In this document: piece by piece, positions 59,713 to 64,000 of the stretch
How the letters are laid out: every line of letters starts with the position of its first letter
Numbering within the stretch: the first letter of the stretch is position 1
Assembly (NCBI RefSeq): GCF_900176635.1
Contig: NZ_FXLN01000004.1
Span: 434,001 to 498,000 of the forward strand
Direction: 5' to 3'
Length of the DNA: 64,000 nt
DNA from: Clostridium merdae
GTDB lineage: Bacteria; Bacillota; Clostridia; Oscillospirales; Acutalibacteraceae
Notes under the pieces: model-generated
Told to the model about the DNA's origin: nothing
Database searches by the model: none
Seen by the model: the letters and a program-made list of their open reading frames with translations, nothing else
Translations under genes and position numbers: made by a program

Positions 59713-60464
59713 TTGCGGACACCTCCCGCTTCAAAGAACTGGAAGCCCCTTTCATTGATTTCTTGAATCAGGCTGCTGTCACCGGTATGAACAATAGTGC
59801 CGTTCACCAGAATGTGAACGTAGTCTACTTTCAGGCCTTCCAGAATTTTTGCATTATGTGTAATAATCAGCAATGAATTTTTATCGTTGCGGAATTGGCG
59901 AATGCCCTTTGATACAATCTTTACTGCGTCTACGTCCAAGCCGGAGTCAGTTTCATCCAGAATAGCAAGCTTGGGGTTGAGCATTAGCATCTGCAAAATT
60001 TCCGCTTTCTTCTTCTCACCACCAGAAAAGCCCACATTCAAGTAGCGTGCGGCGTAATCCTGATTAATTTCTAAAGAATCCATCAAGCTTTTCATTTCTT
60101 TCTGAAACTTTAAAATGCGCGGAGCTTCACCGGTAACGGCTTCACGAGAAACGCGAAGAAAATTGCCCAGTGCAATTCCGGGAACCTCTTCCGGGTTCTG
60201 GAAAGAAAGGAAGATTCCTTTCTTGGCGCGTACGTCGGTTGTTTCGCTTGTAATGTCGTCATCGTTGAACACGATGCTTCCCTTACTAATATGATATTGC
60301 GGATGACCCATAATGGCATTACCCAGGGTGGATTTACCTGCGCCGTTAGGTCCCATCAGCACATGTGTTTCACCGCTGCGAATGGTAAGATTCAGCTCGT
60401 CCAGTATCACCTTATCTTCAACACCCACTTGCAGGTTCTCAATTTTCAGTAATTCATGGGACAT
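59709..60464 (-). CDS. sufC: SUF ATPase SufC
   Basis: ABC-type ATPase (251 residues) of the SufBCD complex. Walker A 'GPNGAGKSTLGNAI', signature 'VGFSGGEKKKAEIL', Walker B 'LAILDETDSGLDVDA' with the usual SufC 'D-x-x-SGLD'. First gene of the operon sufC-B-D-S-U. Confidence 0.96.
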   Translation of the reverse strand: MSHELLKIENLQVGVEDKVILDELNLTIRSGETHVLMGPNGAGKSTLGNAIMGHPQYHISKGSIVFNDDDITSETTDVRAKKGIFLSFQNPEEVPGIALGNFLRVSREAVTGEAPRILKFQKEMKSLMDSLEINQDYAARYLNVGFSGGEKKKAEILQMLMLNPKLAILDETDSGLDVDAVKIVSKGIRQFRNDKNSLLIITHNAKILEGLKVDYVHILVNGTIVHTGDSSLIQEINERGFQFFEAGGVRN

Positions 60465-60514
60465 GAATGTTCACCTCATTATTATATATAGAATAAAACG
60501 AAATTAAGATTAAT

Positions 60515-60540
60515 GTATACTAAATTTGTATACTAAATTC
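60515..60540. promoter_or_regulatory. Tandem 13-bp repeat at the suf transcription start
   Basis: GTATACTAAATTT directly followed by GTATACTAAATTC, 10 bases downstream of the suf -10 on the minus strand. Such a site covering the start of transcription suggests binding of an Fe-S responsive repressor such as an Rrf2/IscR-type protein; no such gene is in the window. Confidence 0.6.
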
Positions 60541-60549
60541 GCATATTTC

Positions 60550-60577
60550 ATTATACCCCTTTTTTTACAGGATGCAA
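60550..60577 (-). promoter_or_regulatory. Promoter of sufCBDSU
   Basis: Minus strand: TTGCAT (60577-60572), 16 bases, TATAAT (60555-60550). Confidence 0.75.
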
Positions 60578-60791
60578 GAGAAAAAACAAAATAAATTACA
60601 TGTTTGCATAAGTTTTTTTACCTTAAACTGCTTTTCCCCTAAATTTACTTGGTTAATCGCTGTTTTAATAAGCTGGTAGCCATTCCTAACAGTTTTTCTT
60701 TCCTGAAAATATCATAGCGCATCTTTTTCATTTTATACAATAAGCGCCCTACTCTAAAAGATATTCATTTTTTTAATATGGGAATCTTTAC

Positions 60792-60820
60792 GAATGAAGC
60801 TATCAGAATCTGGCAATAAT
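60792..60820 (+). promoter_or_regulatory. Sigma-F/sigma-G type promoter ahead of sigG
   Basis: GAATG (60792-60796), 15 bases, GGCAATAAT (60812-60820). The second element matches the forespore -10 consensus closely, as expected for a gene read by sigma-F and then by its own product. Confidence 0.6.
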
Positions 60821-60864
60821 GAACGTGTAAGAGCCAGACAAATGAGAGTGGAGGGCGGGGAGTT

Positions 60865-61647
60865 ATGCAGTATAACAAGGTTGAAATCTGCGGAGTAAAT
60901 ACAGCAAAGCTAAAGGTGCTTACCGAGGCAGAAAAACAAGCTCTTTTGCAGATTATAAAGCATGGAACACCAGCTGAAAAGCAAAAAGCGCGCGAAGAAA
61001 TGATTGGCGGCAATTTAAAGCTTGTGCTAAGCGTGATTCAGCGCTTTACTAACCGGGGCGAGAATCTGGATGATTTGTTCCAAGTGGGTTGTATTGGCTT
61101 AATGAAAGCTATCGACAATTTCAACCCGGACCTGGATGTTCGTTTCTCTACGTATGGTGTTCCCATGATTATTGGAGAGATTCGGCGCTATTTAAGAGAT
61201 AACAACAGTGTGCGCGTTAGCCGATCAATGAGAGACACCGCTTACAAAGCAATGCAGATGAAAGAAAAGATGACGGCAGAGAACGGCAAGGAGCCATCCG
61301 TAAACGAAATTGCCAAAGCACTTGGCATACAGCGTGAAGAGGTGGTATTGGCTCTTGAAGCAATTGTGGAACCAGTCTCACTATATGAACCTGTTTTCTC
61401 GGATGGAAACGACACAATTTATGTGATGGATCAGGTAGGGGATAAGAACGATGACCGGAATTGGCTCGACGAAATTGCGCTCAAGGAAGCCATTAGCGAT
61501 TTAAGTGACCGTGAAAAGCGAATTCTCTCGATGCGCTTCTTTCAGGGGAAGACCCAAATGGAGGTCGCTGGAGAAATAGGAATCAGCCAAGCGCAGGTTT
61601 CCCGTTTAGAAAAAGGAGCACTCGACAAGATAAAGAAAGACATTTAA
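60865..61647 (+). CDS. sigG: Sporulation sigma factor SigG
   Basis: Late forespore sigma factor (260 residues). The start 'KVEICGVNTAKLKVL' is diagnostic of SigG. Region 2 ('DLFQVGCIGLMKAIDNFN', 'FSTYGVPMIIGEIRRYLRD'), region 3 and the region 4 helix-turn-helix ('TQMEVAGEIGISQAQVSRLE') are intact. It lacks neighbours spoIIGA or sigE. It has its own forespore-type promoter. Confidence 0.95.
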   Translation: MQYNKVEICGVNTAKLKVLTEAEKQALLQIIKHGTPAEKQKAREEMIGGNLKLVLSVIQRFTNRGENLDDLFQVGCIGLMKAIDNFNPDLDVRFSTYGVPMIIGEIRRYLRDNNSVRVSRSMRDTAYKAMQMKEKMTAENGKEPSVNEIAKALGIQREEVVLALEAIVEPVSLYEPVFSDGNDTIYVMDQVGDKNDDRNWLDEIALKEAISDLSDREKRILSMRFFQGKTQMEVAGEIGISQAQVSRLEKGALDKIKKDI

Positions 61648-61926
61648 TTCACCTTAAGATGTATTTACTTGATTAGGATTTGTGTATAATCGGAGAACAG
61701 TTCATTTTACAGCAAAGATAAACAAACAAAAGCAAGCCTGAACTTTTCCAATTAATCAAATTTAAATCATTTAAAAATTATGGTTTGTATAAAAATAGAG
61801 CCGCAATCATGTTTCCTTTTCATTATAAAAGAAAAATTAATGGATTTGTAGATTCTTTGTTTGTCCCGAGGTTTTAAATGCCACTATTGGATGAATATAG
61901 ATAGCATCAGGCGGGAGGTGTGCCTG

Positions 61927-62214
61927 ATGACAAATTGCAGAATGGCCGATATGAGAAACAAAGAGGTTATCAGCGTGAAAGACGGCACCAGGTTGGGGGC
62001 CGTGAGCGATGTTGAGATTGAGCTAAAGACAGCAAGAATCAGCGCAATCATTATTTATGGCAGGCTGAAATGGTTGGGTCTTCTGGGCAGAGAGGATGAC
62101 ATTGTCATTCGCTGGGAAGATATTCAAATCATAGGGGAAGAAACGATTTTAGTGGATTTTGCGATGCCGTTCCGGCCCAAAAAACGGTTTGGGAGCGGTT
62201 GGTTCCACACCTAA
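61927..62214 (+). CDS. YlmC/YmxH-family sporulation protein
   Basis: A 95-residue PRC-barrel protein: 'RMADMRNKEVISVKDGTRLGAVSDVEIE', then 'ARISAIIIYG' and 'DDIVIRWEDIQIIGEETILVD'. Members are linked to sporulation, with no molecular role known. ATG 61927 follows GGGAGGTG; upstream in-frame codons lack a site. Its position after sigG is common in Clostridia. Confidence 0.88.
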   Translation: MTNCRMADMRNKEVISVKDGTRLGAVSDVEIELKTARISAIIIYGRLKWLGLLGREDDIVIRWEDIQIIGEETILVDFAMPFRPKKRFGSGWFHT

Positions 62215-62242
62215 TAAAATTCGCGAAAAAGCAGGAAAAAAC

Positions 62243-62271
62243 TTGCCAAATCCTCTTTGCCGTGCTATAAT
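62243..62271 (+). promoter_or_regulatory. Promoter of rpsB-tsf
   Basis: TTGCCA (62243-62248), 17-base spacer, TATAAT (62266-62271), with TGC before it (extended -10): a strong promoter typical of ribosomal genes. Confidence 0.85.
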
Positions 62272-62297
62272 ACTCCAGTAAATCACACGCCACACTA

Positions 62298-62332
62298 TGA
62301 CGCAATGGTGCCCTTTACCGGGTTTCACGTCA
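62298..62332 (+). promoter_or_regulatory. Structured leader of rpsB (possible S2 binding site)
   Basis: TGACG (62298-62302) pairs with CGTCA (62328-62332), and TGCCC with GGG..CA inside, closing a TTTACC loop. Such leaders serve autogenous control by ribosomal proteins in many phyla; assignment here is tentative. Confidence 0.4.
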
Positions 62333-62375
62333 AAATAAAGGTGCGGCGGCGGAATAACCAAGGAGGATTTTAATT

Positions 62376-63107
62376 ATGGCAGTCGTATCTATGAAACAAC
62401 TTTTGGAGGCCGGTGTACACTTCGGTCACCAGACAAGAAGATGGAACCCCAAGATGGCAGAGTACATCTTCACCGAGCGTAACGGCATCTACATCATTGA
62501 CCTGCAGAAGACCGTTAAGAAGCTCGAAGAAGCTTACAGCTTTGTTCGTCAGCTTTCTGAAGAAGGCAAGCCCGTGCTGTTTGTTGGCACAAAGAAGCAG
62601 GCTCAGGATTCTGTTCGTGAAGAAGCAGAGCGCGCTGGTGCTTACTATGTGAATGCCCGCTGGTTGGGCGGCATGCTCACAAACTTCCGCACCATTCGCC
62701 GCAGAATTGATCGCCTGAACCAGCTCAAGACTATGGAAGAAGACGGCACCTTTGAGCTGCTCCCTAAGAAGGAAGTTGTTAAGCTCCGTTTGGAAATTGA
62801 AAAGCTCGAGAAATTCCTTGGCGGAATTAAAGATATGCGTCAGATTCCCGGCGCACTGTTCATCGTTGACCCCCGCAAGGAGCGCATTGCTGTTGCAGAG
62901 GCTAAGAAGCTTGGTATCCCGATTGTTGCGATTGTTGATACCAACTGCGATCCCGATGAAATCGATTATGTTATCCCCGGTAACGACGACGCAATTCGTG
63001 CAGTTAAACTGATTTCTGCAACTATGGCAAATGCAATTGCAGAAGGCAATGAGGGCCGTATGGGCGCTGCTGCTGCACAGGAAAAAGAAGAGGCGCAGGC
63101 TGAATAA
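62376..63107 (+). CDS. rpsB: 30S ribosomal protein S2
   Basis: A 243-residue ribosomal protein: 'LLEAGVHFGHQTRRWNPKM', 'FVGTKKQAQDSV', 'WLGGMLTNF' and 'DPRKERIAVAEAKKLGIP' are diagnostic. AAGGAGGATTTTAATT precedes the ATG. tsf follows, the usual arrangement. Confidence 0.97.
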   Translation: MAVVSMKQLLEAGVHFGHQTRRWNPKMAEYIFTERNGIYIIDLQKTVKKLEEAYSFVRQLSEEGKPVLFVGTKKQAQDSVREEAERAGAYYVNARWLGGMLTNFRTIRRRIDRLNQLKTMEEDGTFELLPKKEVVKLRLEIEKLEKFLGGIKDMRQIPGALFIVDPRKERIAVAEAKKLGIPIVAIVDTNCDPDEIDYVIPGNDDAIRAVKLISATMANAIAEGNEGRMGAAAAQEKEEAQAE

Positions 63108-63141
63108 GCCGCTTTTCAGCAACTCTAATGTAGAGAGAAAG

Positions 63142-63173
63142 ATACCCGCCTGATTTCAGACGGGTATTTTTTG
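63142..63173 (+). terminator. Terminator-like stem-loop between rpsB and tsf
   Basis: ATACCCG pairs with CGGGTAT, with an inner CTG/CAG, followed by TTTTT. It would reduce tsf expression from the rpsB promoter. Confidence 0.8.
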
Positions 63174-63181
63174 AGAATGTT

Positions 63182-63214
63182 ATACCACAATGCGCCATGC
63201 GCTGTTTGTGGTAT
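63182..63214. repeat. Nested palindrome upstream of tsf
   Basis: ATACCACAA (63182-63190) and TTGTGGTAT (63206-63214) are perfect reverse complements and enclose GCGC-CAT-GCGC. No T-run follows, so it is better seen as an operator or leader element than a terminator. Confidence 0.5.
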
Positions 63215-63283
63215 TATAGATTTTAATATAGCACCAGCTTTTAGGTCGCTGTATGACTAACAATAGAATCGGAGGAATAGAAA

Positions 63284-64000
63284 ATGGCTTTTACAGCAAA
63301 AGATGTGGCAACGCTTCGTGAAAAAACCGGCTGCGGAATGATGGATTGTAAAAAAGCTTTAACAGAATCCAACGGAGACATGGATGCCGCTGTTGATATT
63401 TTGAGAGAAAAAGGCCTTGCTGCCGCTACCAAGAAATCGGGTCGTATTGCAGCGGAAGGCGTAGCTTATGCTCAGGTGAATGCAATTGGTAATGTTGCTG
63501 TTGTAGTAGAAATCAATGCAGAAACCGACTTCGTTGCCAAGAATGCAGAATTCCAGGCATTTGTTAAGACTGTTGCCGACACAGTAGAAGAGCAGAACCC
63601 TGCTGATGTAGATGCTCTGCTCAACCTAACTGCTGCCGGTTTTGATAAGAAGATTGATGACCTTCTCAAAGAAAAGATTCAGACAATCGGCGAGAACATT
63701 AAAGTACGCCGTTTTGCCCGTTTTGAAGGCCCTGTTGTTAGCTATGTGCATGCAAACGGCAGAATCGGTGTTATCGTAAAGTTCAACACCTCTGCTGAAA
63801 TCGCTGCTAAGCCTGAGTTCCAGGAGTACGCAAAGAATATTGCAATGCAGATTGCTGCGGTTAACCCCGCATACCTCAACGAGCAGGCTGTTCCGGCTGA
63901 TGTTGTTGAGCATGAGAAGAAGATTCTTACCGAGCAGGTTATTAACGATGGTAAACCCGCTGCAATTGCAGAGAAAATCGTTGTTGGCCGTTTGTCTAAG
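63284..64000 (+). CDS. tsf: Elongation factor Ts (3' end outside window)
   Basis: Nucleotide exchange factor for EF-Tu. The 239 residues seen include the N-terminal UBA domain ('AKDVATLREKTGCGMMDCKKALTESNGD') and the core motif 'EINAETDFVAKN'. The gene is cut by the window end with no stop codon. GGAGGAATAGAA precedes ATG 63284. It follows rpsB. Confidence 0.95.
   Translation, partial: MAFTAKDVATLREKTGCGMMDCKKALTESNGDMDAAVDILREKGLAAATKKSGRIAAEGVAYAQVNAIGNVAVVVEINAETDFVAKNAEFQAFVKTVADTVEEQNPADVDALLNLTAAGFDKKIDDLLKEKIQTIGENIKVRRFARFEGPVVSYVHANGRIGVIVKFNTSAEIAAKPEFQEYAKNIAMQIAAVNPAYLNEQAVPADVVEHEKKILTEQVINDGKPAAIAEKIVVGRLSK

Larger units (their letters stand above)
60465..60864. other. Divergent control region between suf and sigG
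   Basis: Contains the suf promoter with a 13-bp tandem repeat (minus side) and a forespore-type promoter (plus side). No gene is supported within it. Confidence 0.6.

Noticed and set aside
1..64000. CRISPR array, tRNA or rRNA genes
   Set aside because: No regularly spaced repeats, cloverleaf sequences or rRNA-like stretches were seen on either strand.

Overview
The window reads as the chromosome of an anaerobic, spore-forming Gram-positive bacterium of class Clostridia, most likely of the Oscillospiraceae/Ruminococcaceae type. The evidence is as follows. Sporulation genes are present (sigG, yqfC, yqfD, a ylbJ-like gene, a ylmC/ymxH-type gene). There is a CtsR-McsA-McsB-ClpC operon with CtsR boxes, a Rex redox repressor, a monomeric [FeFe] hydrogenase, a SUF-only Fe-S system and GatCAB. 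The classic Firmicutes run phoH-ybeY-dgkA-era-yqzL-recO is intact. TTG starts are frequent, including in essential genes. No tRNA, rRNA, CRISPR array, transposase or plasmid gene was seen. Nearly all of the window is core genome; the only clearly phage-like piece is an endolysin-holin pair.

Layout. 1-1.6 kb: an AT-rich stretch with one orphan lipoprotein. 1.6-4.8 kb: group B-type [FeFe] hydrogenase and an ABC exporter pair. 5-6.5 kb: a PHP-domain protein, a TSCPD protein and a tiny Gly/Cys-rich protein. 6.8-11.5 kb: ctsR-mcsA-mcsB-clpC under a promoter flanked by CtsR operators. 11.7-14.8 kb: a TPR-like protein, an S1-domain protein, a cyclophilin lipoprotein and thioredoxin. 15-16.8 kb: pyrG behind a consensus promoter enclosed in a large palindrome, followed by an attenuator-like terminator. 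16.9-20.4 kb: a BusR-like GntR/RCK_C regulator, a Cys-less CMD protein, a sigma factor with a Cys-containing tail, rex and traX. 20.9-22.3 kb: the lysis pair.

22.4-32.7 kb: a small Cys protein, the ylbJ-like gene, then yqfC-yqfD-phoH-ybeY-dgkA-era-yqzL-recO-GNAT-mutS2. 32.8-38 kb: ylxM-ffh-rpsP-khpA-rimM-trmD (SRP and ribosome maturation) and HPr. 38.2-43 kb: uvrC, rsmD-coaD-coiled-coil protein and a LysR regulator. 43-50.2 kb (mostly minus strand): YbjQ-type protein, GNAT, aspS-gatC-gatA-gatB and an IclR regulator. 50.4-53.8 kb: a KDPG aldolase fused to a VOC-like domain, with two PfkB sugar kinases. This is the lower end of uronate/ketodeoxy-sugar breakdown, probably under the divergent IclR protein, for which two matching operator-like sites are visible. 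53.9-55.5 kb: an AIM24/AAA ATPase pair. 55.5-60.5 kb: sufCBDSU (minus) with a perfect 13-bp tandem repeat at its promoter. 60.8-64 kb: sigG with a forespore-type promoter, ylmC, rpsB and the 5' part of tsf.

The least explained signals are regulatory rather than coding: mutually exclusive hairpins ahead of ylxM-ffh, the palindrome around the pyrG promoter, the tandem repeat at suf, the nested palindrome ahead of tsf, and the IclR-type half-sites. No wholly new multi-gene system could be demonstrated from sequence alone.
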